This document shows positions 36,757-44,766 of a stretch of DNA of 64,000 nt, in pieces. The translations under genes and the position numbers were made by a program. Every line of letters begins with the position of its first letter. The stretch's first letter is position 1. Under the pieces are notes generated by a model that was not told the origin of the DNA, ran no database searches, and saw only the letters and a list, made by a program, of their open reading frames with translations. Source of the DNA: CAVYUC01 sp963816685 (lineage in GTDB: Bacteria > Bacteroidota > Bacteroidia > Bacteroidales > Prolixibacteraceae); the NCBI GenBank assembly GCA_963816685.1, contig CAWFMB010000016.1:248001-312000 (forward strand). Direction: 5' to 3'.

Positions 36757-37527
36757 ATGCAGTCACACGAAATTGATTACAAAATTATAGGACACGATGT
36801 TCAGTTGGTAGAAGTTGAACTGGACCCGGGAGAATCTGTAATTGCCGAAGCTGGCGCCATGCTGTACATGGAAGATGGAATAGATTTTACAGCCAGGATG
36901 GGCGACGGGTCCAATCCGCGTGCAGGATTTTTCGACAAATTGCTCTCTGCCGGATCACGCATCATTACCGGTGAATCACTATTTTTAACACATTTTACCA
37001 ATCAGGGTTGGGGCAAAAAGCATGTTGCATTTTCAGCTCCTTATCCCGGAACTGTAATCGCATTAAACCTGTCACAACTTGGCGGCAGGATTATCGTGCA
37101 GCGCGATGCTTTCCTTTGTGCTGCAATGGGAACAAAAATCTCCATTACTTTCAACCGCAAATTGGGTGCAGGTTTTTTTGGCGGCGAAGGTTTTATCCTT
37201 CAGCAACTTCAGGGTGATGGCAATGCATTTGTACATGCCGGAGGAACAGTGATCGAACGGCAATTGAACAATGAAGTTTTACGTGTGGATACAGGTTGCA
37301 TTGTAGGTTTTGAACCATCCGTAGATTACAGCATTGAACAGGCCGGGGGCTTGCGGTCGATGGTTTTTGGCGGCGAAGGAATTTTCCTGGCTACGCTGCG
37401 TGGGACAGGTAAGGTATGGCTGCAAAGTATGCCCATCCGCAAACTCATAAAAGAACTTTCACCTGCAGGCGGAAACACCCGCAAGGAAGCACGCGGCGGA
37501 TTACTCAATAATCTGCTGGAAGGTTAA
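36757..37527 (+). CDS. TIGR00266/AIM24 family protein
   Basis: This 256-residue protein is built of Gly-rich beta strands: VELDPGESVIAEAGAMLYM, FLTHFTNQGWGKKHVAFSAPYPGTVIAL, FGGEGFILQQLQGDGNAFVHAGG and MVFGGEGIFLATLRGTGKVWLQSMP. These are the AIM24/TIGR00266 signatures, a double-stranded beta-helix fold of unknown biochemical role. It lies only 13 bp before the aldonate dehydratase gene and begins that operon, with a probable -7 element TAACTTTA at 36718-36725. Its association with the pathway may be functional or just transcriptional. Confidence 0.9.
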   Translation: MQSHEIDYKIIGHDVQLVEVELDPGESVIAEAGAMLYMEDGIDFTARMGDGSNPRAGFFDKLLSAGSRIITGESLFLTHFTNQGWGKKHVAFSAPYPGTVIALNLSQLGGRIIVQRDAFLCAAMGTKISITFNRKLGAGFFGGEGFILQQLQGDGNAFVHAGGTVIERQLNNEVLRVDTGCIVGFEPSVDYSIEQAGGLRSMVFGGEGIFLATLRGTGKVWLQSMPIRKLIKELSPAGGNTRKEARGGLLNNLLEG

Positions 37528-37540
37528 ACCGAAAGAACTT

Positions 37541-39262
37541 ATGGAAATAAAATGTAAGCTAAGAAGTGCAGGGTGGTTCGGAAAAGATGACAAGATGGGA
37601 TATGTCCACAGGAGCTGGTTGCGCAATCAGGGTCACCCCGACCATCTGTTCCGTGGAAGGCCTGTGATTGGAATTTGCAATACCTGGTCCGATTTAACAC
37701 CCTGCAATGCACACCTTCGTGAATTTGCAGAAATAGTAAAACGCGGAGTATACGAAGCCGGTGGTTTTCCTCTTGAATTTCCTGTCATGTCGCTGGGCGA
37801 AACCATTATGAAACCCACAACAATGTTGTGGCGCAATTTGGCCAGCATGGATGTGGAAGAAACCATCCGTGCCAATCCTCTGGATGGAATCGTACTGCTC
37901 ACCGGTTGCGACAAAACAACTCCTTCCACTTTAATGGGAGCTGCAAGTGTCGATTTACCAACAATTGTTGTTCCCGGTGGTCCAATGTTAAATGGAAAAT
38001 TCCGCGGAAAAGATATCGGCTCAGGAACATTTACCTGGCAACTGTCAGAAGGAATTAAAGCAGGGACACTTACAAGGGAAGATTTAATTGAAGCTGAATC
38101 ATGCATGTCACGAAGCGCCGGACACTGCATGACTATGGGTACTGCCTCCACAATGGCAACAATGGTGGAAGCACTTGGGCTTACTCTTCCCGGAGCTTCA
38201 GCAATTCCGGCAGTTGATTCACGCAAAAAAGTAATGGCACACCTTTCCGGAAACCGGATTGTGGAAATGGTAAAGGAAGGATTAAAAATGTCGGATATTC
38301 TTACCCGTGAGGTTTTTGAAAATGCAATTAAAATAAATTCGGCAGTTGGCGGATCTACCAATCTTATGATTCACATGCTGGCTATCGCCGGAAGGATTGG
38401 CGTGGATTTAACTCTCGGTGATTTTGATCGTTTAGGAAGCAATATGCCATTGCTTTTAAATCTGATGCCTTCAGGGAAGTATTTAATGGAAGATTTTTAT
38501 TATGCCGGAGGGTTACCTGTAATCATTGATCAATTAAAAGATCAGTTACACAAAAACACAGTTTCGGTGAATGGGAAAAGCATTGTCGAAAATTCAGCCG
38601 GCGCACCCTGTTACAATCGCGAGGTGATTGCAACATTGGAAAAACCGTTTAAGGAGAAAGCAGGAATTGCAGTTTTAAAAGGGAACTTGTGTGAAAACGG
38701 CGCAGTCATTAAACCTTCGGCAACTTCAGGCAAATTACTTAAACACCGGGGCAGAGCAGTGGTTTTTGAAGATATTGAAGATTACCATGAGCGGGTGGAC
38801 GATATAAATCTTGATATCGATGAAAATTGTGTGATGGTGTTGAAAGGTGTCGGACCAGTTGGTTATCCCGGAATGCCGGAGGTTGGAAACATGGAGCTTC
38901 CACAAAAACTAGTGCAGAAAGGGATTACCGATATGGTACGCATTTCCGACGGGCGAATGAGCGGAACAGCATACGGAACAGTGGTTTTGCATGTTTCACC
39001 GGAATCTTCCATCGGTGGAAATCTTGCGCTGGTTCAAAATGGTGATATGATTGAACTTGATGTTCCAAACCGGAAACTTAATCTTGAAGTGTCAGAACAG
39101 GAATTGAAGAAACGCCGTGAAAAATGGATGCCGCCAAAACCAATTGCCGAACGCGGATATGTAAAACTGTTTATTGAACATGTGGAACAGGCTGAAAAAG
39201 GCTGCGATTTTGATTTCCTGATTGGCGGTTCAGGTTCTGAAGTTTCCCGCGATTTACATTAA
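37541..39262 (+). CDS. IlvD/Edd-family sugar-acid (pentonate) dehydratase
   Basis: This 573-residue enzyme removes water from an aldonic acid to give a 2-keto-3-deoxy acid, using an Fe-S cluster and Mg2+. Candidate cluster ligands Cys55 (SDLTPCN), Cys123 (LTGCDKTTP) and Cys196 (SAGHCMTMG) have the spacing of the [2Fe-2S] L-arabinonate/D-xylonate dehydratases rather than of branched-chain IlvD alone. The N-terminus RSAGWFGKDDKMGYVHRSW is also typical of the sugar-acid branch. Neighbours (GntP permease, FAH-fold enzyme, semialdehyde dehydrogenase) support a pentonate as substrate. Which epimer is used cannot be told. Confidence 0.88.
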   Translation: MEIKCKLRSAGWFGKDDKMGYVHRSWLRNQGHPDHLFRGRPVIGICNTWSDLTPCNAHLREFAEIVKRGVYEAGGFPLEFPVMSLGETIMKPTTMLWRNLASMDVEETIRANPLDGIVLLTGCDKTTPSTLMGAASVDLPTIVVPGGPMLNGKFRGKDIGSGTFTWQLSEGIKAGTLTREDLIEAESCMSRSAGHCMTMGTASTMATMVEALGLTLPGASAIPAVDSRKKVMAHLSGNRIVEMVKEGLKMSDILTREVFENAIKINSAVGGSTNLMIHMLAIAGRIGVDLTLGDFDRLGSNMPLLLNLMPSGKYLMEDFYYAGGLPVIIDQLKDQLHKNTVSVNGKSIVENSAGAPCYNREVIATLEKPFKEKAGIAVLKGNLCENGAVIKPSATSGKLLKHRGRAVVFEDIEDYHERVDDINLDIDENCVMVLKGVGPVGYPGMPEVGNMELPQKLVQKGITDMVRISDGRMSGTAYGTVVLHVSPESSIGGNLALVQNGDMIELDVPNRKLNLEVSEQELKKRREKWMPPKPIAERGYVKLFIEHVEQAEKGCDFDFLIGGSGSEVSRDLH

Positions 39263-39275
39263 TTAAAAAATCGTA

Positions 39276-40610
39276 ATGCTCACTATCCTGATTTTCCTGT
39301 TGTGTATCATTTTTATTATCGTTGCCAGTACACGGTTTAAAGTACATCCTTTTTTATCACTTCTTTCCGCTGCATTTCTGTTTGGTATTTTTACAGGAAT
39401 GCCAACAGAAAAAATCATTGAATCAGTGAACAGTGGTTTTGGAGGAACAATCGGAAATATTGGGATAATTATAGTCGCAGGTATTATCATCGGTGCATTT
39501 TTGGAAAATTCAGGAGGCGCTAAAACACTAGCGGGATTCGTTTTAAAAATTGTTGGAAAGAAAAGGGTTCATGTGGCGATGGGATTAATTGGCTACATCG
39601 TTTCCATCCCGGTTTTTGCCGACAGCGGATTTGTGATTCTTTCATCACTCAACCGGGCACTCACAAGGAAAGCCAAACTTTCGCTGGCAGGAACAGCAAT
39701 CGCACTTTCACTCGGATTGACTGCTTCGCATACAATGGTCCCTCCTACTCCCGGACCAATTGCAGCTGCCGGAATAATTGAAGCCGACCTTGGACTTGTT
39801 ATTCTGTTTGGTTTCTGCACAAGTCTGTTTGGATTGTTCATATCTGTTCTCTTTTCAAAAAACACCGGAAAACATGTGTACATCAATCCGGCAACCGATG
39901 ATCCTGCGGCAACAGAAACATTCGTTTCCGGTTATCACCCTTCGGTTTTAAAATCATTGCTTCCCATTCTAATACCTATTTTATTCATAGTTTTACGCTC
40001 CGTTGCTGCTTTTCCTACTTATCCTTTTGGTGAAGGAGATTTGTACACACTGCTAAATTTTATCGGACATCCTGTAGTTGCGCTTCTTATTGGAGTCATC
40101 ATTTCATTTTTCCTTCCCGAAAAGTTTGAAAAAGAAATGCTTTCAACTTCAGGCTGGGTTGGAAATGCTTTAAAAAGCGCTGCAATAATCATCCTGATTA
40201 CCGGTGCCGGAGGTGCTTTTGGCAAAGTGCTTCAAAATTCTGATATGGCTGCTTTACTGGGAAATAATTTAAGGGAAACGGGATTTGGCTTATGGTTGCC
40301 TTTCCTGATTGCAGCTGCAATAAAAACTGCACAAGGATCGTCTACTGTGGCAATAATAACTGCTGCCTCCATTGTTGCGCCACTTATGGGAGTGATGGGG
40401 CTTGATACTGAAATTTCGAAAGCAATGGCTGTTATTGCTATAGGTGCGGGTGCTGCTGTGGTGTCGCATGCCAACGACAGTTTCTTCTGGGTTGTCACCC
40501 AAATGAGCGGGATGAACATCAAACAAGGTTACCGCACCCACAGTCTGGGAACAATTATTCTCGGGTTTTCCTCCATGATATTCTTAACTTTATTAAACCT
40601 GATTTTCTAA
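39276..40610 (+). CDS. GntP-family aldonate permease
   Basis: This 444-residue inner-membrane symporter has about twelve hydrophobic helices. Family marks include VGKKRVHVAMGLIGYIVSIPVFADSGF, ASHTMVPPTPGPIAAAG, KTAQGSSTVAIITAAS and VSHANDSFFWVV. GntP proteins import gluconate and other sugar acids with protons. Placed 13 bp after the dehydratase gene and 7 bp before the FAH-family gene, it most likely brings in the aldonate that the operon degrades. Confidence 0.92.
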   Translation: MLTILIFLLCIIFIIVASTRFKVHPFLSLLSAAFLFGIFTGMPTEKIIESVNSGFGGTIGNIGIIIVAGIIIGAFLENSGGAKTLAGFVLKIVGKKRVHVAMGLIGYIVSIPVFADSGFVILSSLNRALTRKAKLSLAGTAIALSLGLTASHTMVPPTPGPIAAAGIIEADLGLVILFGFCTSLFGLFISVLFSKNTGKHVYINPATDDPAATETFVSGYHPSVLKSLLPILIPILFIVLRSVAAFPTYPFGEGDLYTLLNFIGHPVVALLIGVIISFFLPEKFEKEMLSTSGWVGNALKSAAIIILITGAGGAFGKVLQNSDMAALLGNNLRETGFGLWLPFLIAAAIKTAQGSSTVAIITAASIVAPLMGVMGLDTEISKAMAVIAIGAGAAVVSHANDSFFWVVTQMSGMNIKQGYRTHSLGTIILGFSSMIFLTLLNLIF

Positions 40611-40617
40611 AATTGTT

Positions 40618-41451
40618 ATGAAGATATACAAAACGAATACTGATATTTTACTCGAAGAAAAAGGAGTTTATTACCGTGTTCAAGCCAACTGGGACGAATT
40701 TATCAATAATGATAATCTCTATGCAAGCTTACAGAAATTAATTCATAAGCTGCAATCTTTTAAAAATGCAGAAGAAATTCTTAAAAATAATTTGCTGGCG
40801 CCCATTGGGACTCAGGAAATATGGGCTGCAGGAGTGACTTACATGCGAAGTAAAAGTGCCCGGATGGAAGAATCGAAAGGTGCAGGTGGCGGTAATTTTT
40901 ACGACAGGGTTTACGATGCTGAACGTCCGGAACTGTTCTTTAAATCGATGGCTGCGCGGGTGGCCGGACCAGGACAAAAGGTCAGAATCCGGAAAGATTC
41001 AAACTGGAATGTTCCTGAGCCTGAATTAACACTGATGATTAGTTCTTCCGGAAAAATTACCGGATACACAATTGGCAACGATATGAGTTCGCGAGATATT
41101 GAAGGACAAAATCCACTTTATCTGCCGCAGGCAAAAACCTACGATAAATCGGCGGCAATCGGACCCTGCATTTATGTACCCGAAAAGCCATTACCGCCTG
41201 AAACTCAAATCGAACTTGAAATTTTCAGGAATGAAGTAAAGGTATTTTCCGGTGATGTGCAAATCAGCCAGATAAAACGGGAATTTGCCCAACTCGCTGA
41301 ATTTTTGTATCGTGAAACAACATTTCCGGTTGGCTGCCTCTTAATGACAGGTACCGGAATTGTTCCGGCAAACGATTTTACATTAAATCATGGCGATGTA
41401 ATTAAAATCAGAATTGAATCCATCGGGGAATTGGTTAATGTGGTAGAGTAA
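40618..41451 (+). CDS. FAH-family enzyme, probable 2-keto-3-deoxy-pentonate dehydratase
   Basis: This 277-residue fumarylacetoacetase-fold protein has the metal-binding PEPELTLMI (two Glu) and GNDMSSRDIEGQN (Asp) motifs. The segment YDRVYDAERPELFFKS is shared, as I recall, with 2-keto-3-deoxy-D-arabinonate dehydratase of Sulfolobus, an FAH-family member; Caulobacter XylX is another FAH-type enzyme of this kind. The product would be 2-oxoglutarate semialdehyde, which the next gene's enzyme can oxidise. A hydrolase acting on 2,4-diketo-3-deoxy acids is the alternative. It follows GntP by only 7 bp. Confidence 0.82.
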   Translation: MKIYKTNTDILLEEKGVYYRVQANWDEFINNDNLYASLQKLIHKLQSFKNAEEILKNNLLAPIGTQEIWAAGVTYMRSKSARMEESKGAGGGNFYDRVYDAERPELFFKSMAARVAGPGQKVRIRKDSNWNVPEPELTLMISSSGKITGYTIGNDMSSRDIEGQNPLYLPQAKTYDKSAAIGPCIYVPEKPLPPETQIELEIFRNEVKVFSGDVQISQIKREFAQLAEFLYRETTFPVGCLLMTGTGIVPANDFTLNHGDVIKIRIESIGELVNVVE

Positions 41452-41474
41452 AAATATTAAACAATGTCGTTTTT

Positions 41475-41562
41475 ACTGTCATTGCGAATCTGAGGCACGA
41501 AGATGAGAAATCTGTTTCCACAAAGAGATTTCTCCTCGCAAACTCATCGAAATGACAGCAGT
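41475..41562. repeat. Dispersed inverted repeat (GTCATT..GAGAAATCT family), copy 1
   Basis: The ends read CTGTCATTGCGA and TCGAAATGACAG; inner GAGAAATCT and AGATTTCTC flank a short loop. It sits between the FAH-family gene and the aldehyde dehydrogenase gene. A related copy is at 43203-43278. Similar palindromes are widespread in Bacteroidota genomes (from general knowledge). Confidence 0.85.
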
Positions 41563-41588
41563 AAACAACTCATAAATATCAGATCATC

Positions 41589-43166
41589 ATGGAACTATCA
41601 GGAAAAAATTTTATCGGCAATCTTGAATCTTCAAAGGGAGAACAAACATTTTCAGCCAAAAATCCGGAGACTTTAAAAGATCTTGAAACTTCTTTTTTTG
41701 AGGCCACTGCAGAAGAAATCGATGCAGCGGTATTGCTTGCAAAAAAATCGTTTGATGAATACCGCTCAAAAACAAATGAAGAACGGGCGCTGTTTCTGGA
41801 AGCCATTGCCGAAAATATACTCAATGTCGGCGATGTGCTGATAAAACGCTGCATGCAGGAAACTGCCCTTCCGGAAGGCCGGTTGACCGGCGAAAGGATG
41901 CGTACTGTCAACCAGCTAAAGTTATTTGCAACGGTTGTCCGCGAAGGTTCATGGGTAGATGCCCGTATTGATACTGCAATTCCCGGCCGGCAGCCGGTTC
42001 CGAAACCCGACATCCGCCAAATGCATCTTCCGCTGGGGCCGGTTGGAATCTTCGGAGCAAGCAACTTTCCGCTTGCATTTTCCGTTGCCGGAGGCGACAC
42101 AGCTTCTGCACTGGCAGCTGGTTGTCCGGTAGTAGTAAAAGCACATCCGCTGCACCCCGGAACTTCGGAACTTGTGGCCCGGGCAATCCTTAAAGCTGCA
42201 GCTGAAACAAACATGCCCGAAGGAACTTTTTCAATGATTCATGGCATTTCAAATGAAGTTGGAATGGCTGTTGTTAATCATCCGGAAATAAAAGCTATCG
42301 GCTTCACTGGTTCATTTAAAGGTGGAAAAGCTCTTTTTGACGCAGCTAACCGGCGCCCGGTTCCCATTCCTGTTTTTGCCGAAATGGGAAGCATAAATCC
42401 AATGTTCATCTTACCGGGTGCGATGAAGGAAAGGAATGAAATTATTGCCAAAGGCCTGGTTGGTTCGGTGGCTCTTGGAGTGGGACAGTTTTGTACAAAT
42501 CCGGGAGTAGTGGTGACTTCAAAATCCGAAGACACAACCAGATTCCTGCAGCACATTAAATTCTTCAACGCTGAAATTCCTGCAGGCACAATGCTTTCCG
42601 ACCGGATTAAATCCAACTTTTCAGCAGGCGTCCAAAATTTGCTGGAATGCGACGGAGTGAAGCTGATCTCCTCCGGTGAAATTTCAGCACATGGAAATCT
42701 GACCGGAACAGCTGTTTTTTCTGCCGATACAAAAACATTCCGGAAAAACCCTTCGCTTTCAGAAGAAGTATTCGGACCATCAACACTTCATGTTTCTGCC
42801 GATGACAAGGAGGATATGCTTCAAATAGCACGGGAACTGGAAGGACATCTGACAGCTTCAATTCACGGAACAGAGGAAGATCTGAAGGAGTATCAGGAAC
42901 TTGTAAAAATTCTGGAGCAAAAGGTTGGAAGATTGATTTTTAACGGATTCCCTACAGGTGTTGAAGTTTGCCATTCAATGGTGCATGGCGGCCCATATCC
43001 GGCTACTACTGCCCCGCAAAGCACATCAGTAGGCACAGCTGCCATCAAACGTTTTGCACGGCCTGTATGTTACCAGGACTTTCCGCAGGCAGCTTTGCCC
43101 GACCAGCTAAAAGATGAAAATCCACTTCAAATCTGGCGGATGATAAACGGGGAGATGAGGAAATAA
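41589..43166 (+). CDS. Aldehyde dehydrogenase, 2-oxoglutarate semialdehyde (2,5-dioxovalerate) type
   Basis: This 525-residue NAD(P)+-dependent enzyme has general base Glu265 (FAEMGSINPMF) and catalytic Cys302 (GVGQFCTNPG). The N-terminal GKNFIGN and the GPVGIFGASNFPLAFSVAGGDTASALAAGCPVV block are typical of the alpha-ketoglutaric semialdehyde dehydrogenase branch (XylA/KgsaDH). It should yield 2-oxoglutarate, closing a non-phosphorylative route from pentonate to the TCA cycle. A dispersed palindrome separates it by 137 bp from the rest of the operon, and a second copy follows it. Confidence 0.9.
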   Translation: MELSGKNFIGNLESSKGEQTFSAKNPETLKDLETSFFEATAEEIDAAVLLAKKSFDEYRSKTNEERALFLEAIAENILNVGDVLIKRCMQETALPEGRLTGERMRTVNQLKLFATVVREGSWVDARIDTAIPGRQPVPKPDIRQMHLPLGPVGIFGASNFPLAFSVAGGDTASALAAGCPVVVKAHPLHPGTSELVARAILKAAAETNMPEGTFSMIHGISNEVGMAVVNHPEIKAIGFTGSFKGGKALFDAANRRPVPIPVFAEMGSINPMFILPGAMKERNEIIAKGLVGSVALGVGQFCTNPGVVVTSKSEDTTRFLQHIKFFNAEIPAGTMLSDRIKSNFSAGVQNLLECDGVKLISSGEISAHGNLTGTAVFSADTKTFRKNPSLSEEVFGPSTLHVSADDKEDMLQIARELEGHLTASIHGTEEDLKEYQELVKILEQKVGRLIFNGFPTGVEVCHSMVHGGPYPATTAPQSTSVGTAAIKRFARPVCYQDFPQAALPDQLKDENPLQIWRMINGEMRK

Positions 43167-43202
43167 GCCCCTCTTTGTTTCCAATGGCAAAATCATTTGT
43201 GG

Positions 43203-43278
43203 TTGTCATTTCGATGAAGCAGGAGGAGAAATCTGTTTCATAGATTTCTCACCCGGAATACGGGATTCGAAATGACAA
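43203..43278. repeat. Dispersed inverted repeat (GTCATT..GAGAAATCT family), copy 2
   Basis: TTGTCATTTCGA and TCGAAATGACAA form the ends; GAGAAATCT and AGATTTCTC flank the loop GTTTCAT. It lies between convergent genes and could double as a terminator. It shares GAGAAATCTGTTTC with copy 1. Confidence 0.85.
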
Positions 43279-43386
43279 TTACCGGTGAAACACCTTCACA
43301 TGATGCCCAGATTTTTAAATGGGTTCTCGAAAATTACATCATTTTACACTTCTCATGAAAACCGCGACTGCCAACTGAACACTGCC

Positions 43387-44721
43387 CTATACAACACCCG
43401 GCAAACTAATCCCTTTGATTTTCCTGTACAAATCGAGGGCAAAAATATCAGTCATTCCTGAAATAAAATCAACTGCCGATTGAATCTTGTGATAAACAGA
43501 ATCGCCTTCCATCTTATACTGGTCGGGCAGCAGGGATAATATTTTTTTGCTGTACAAATCTTTGGGATGCACTATGGCGCCAACAAATTCACCCAGCAGC
43601 GTTCCGATGATTTTATAGCCTGCAATCTCAATTTCAACTACAGAACGGTGCGCATAAACCTTTGAAAACGAAATCTCCTTTACCCGGTCCATTGCCTCAG
43701 CTTGTTTCCCGGTAAGCGACCCAATCAGACTTTTCTTAAATGTCCCGTTTAAAATATAGTCGTTGTTTTCCTGAAAAATCAGGATAGATTCACGAATCAG
43801 TTTCCCAATAACACCGGCACGTAAATAACTGATTTGTTCATTCTTATCCGTAACTCGTGTTAAAGTGGTTTCAATGCTTCGCAACTGTTTTTTATCCGTT
43901 TCAGCATCGTAAAAATTAAGATATAACTCTTTTGTTTGTTCAAAAGTCAGTATTCCAAGTTTAAAAGCATCTTCAAGGTCCATAATCTGGTAACAGATAT
44001 CATCGGCAGCCTCGACAAGAAATACGAACGGATGCCGTTTAAAAGATTTGTATTCAACCGAATCTTTACTGATATCCAATACCTGTGCAATTTTTCCGTA
44101 ATCTTCTTTCTCCGATTGAAAAAAACCAAATTTTTGTTTGGTTGCCAAAACAGATTCATACGGATATTTTACAATGCTTGCAAGTGTGGAATATGTCAGT
44201 GCAAATCCGCCTGTACGTTTTCCTGTAAACTGGTGAGTCAGGGTACGAAATGCATTTGCATTTCCGTCGAAATGAGTAAAATCTTTCCACTCCCCTTCCG
44301 AAAGGTTTGCTTTAAATTCTTTGCCGTCGCCGTTAACAAAAAAATTTGAAATAGCGGCTTCCCCTGAATGGCCAAATGGTGGGTTTCCCAAATCATGTGC
44401 AAGACATGCTGTTGAAACAATGGTTCCTGCCTCCGGTATCAATGGATTTTCTGGAAATTGCTGCATCAGCAATTCTGCAAGTAAATTCCCAAGCGAACGC
44501 CCCACACTTGCCACTTCAAGACTGTGAGTGAGCCGGTTATGAACAAAGATATGTTCAGGCAGCGGGAAAACCTGTGTTTTATTTTGCATCCTGCGAAAAG
44601 GCGACGAAAAAATTATCCTGTCATAATCGCGCTGAAACTGGGAGCGATCTTCAGGTTTAGCTGTCGGTTTCCACTCCTCCATTCCCAGCCGGTGTGTTGA
44701 TAGTAATTTGTTCCAATCCAT
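43387..44721 (-). CDS. dgt: dGTP triphosphohydrolase (dGTPase)
   Basis: This 444-residue HD-superfamily hydrolase cleaves dGTP (or other dNTPs) to the nucleoside and triphosphate, keeping nucleotide pools in balance and limiting phage. Motifs include YDRIIFSSPFRRMQNKTQVFP, the metal site RLTHSLEV / CLAHDLGNPPFGHSGE, and a third Asp around LVEAADDICYQIMDLEDA. Length fits the family. It is 45 bp upstream on the same strand from nothing obvious and probably monocistronic, though the GH74-like gene ending nearby is also transcribed leftward. Confidence 0.93.
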   Translation of the reverse strand: MDWNKLLSTHRLGMEEWKPTAKPEDRSQFQRDYDRIIFSSPFRRMQNKTQVFPLPEHIFVHNRLTHSLEVASVGRSLGNLLAELLMQQFPENPLIPEAGTIVSTACLAHDLGNPPFGHSGEAAISNFFVNGDGKEFKANLSEGEWKDFTHFDGNANAFRTLTHQFTGKRTGGFALTYSTLASIVKYPYESVLATKQKFGFFQSEKEDYGKIAQVLDISKDSVEYKSFKRHPFVFLVEAADDICYQIMDLEDAFKLGILTFEQTKELYLNFYDAETDKKQLRSIETTLTRVTDKNEQISYLRAGVIGKLIRESILIFQENNDYILNGTFKKSLIGSLTGKQAEAMDRVKEISFSKVYAHRSVVEIEIAGYKIIGTLLGEFVGAIVHPKDLYSKKILSLLPDQYKMEGDSVYHKIQSAVDFISGMTDIFALDLYRKIKGISLPGVV

Positions 44722-44766
44722 AGCTCTGTTTTAATTCAGTAAAAAAAAATCAACTTCCCAGGTTAC

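Noticed and set aside
37633..38361. 242-codon leftward open frame inside the aldonate dehydratase gene
   Set aside because: It is fully antisense to a well-supported gene, has no domain signal, and arises from the codon bias of the real frame.
41579..42214. 211-codon leftward open frame inside the aldehyde dehydrogenase gene
   Set aside because: It is antisense to a strong gene with identified Glu and Cys catalytic residues; Ser/Arg-rich shadow composition.
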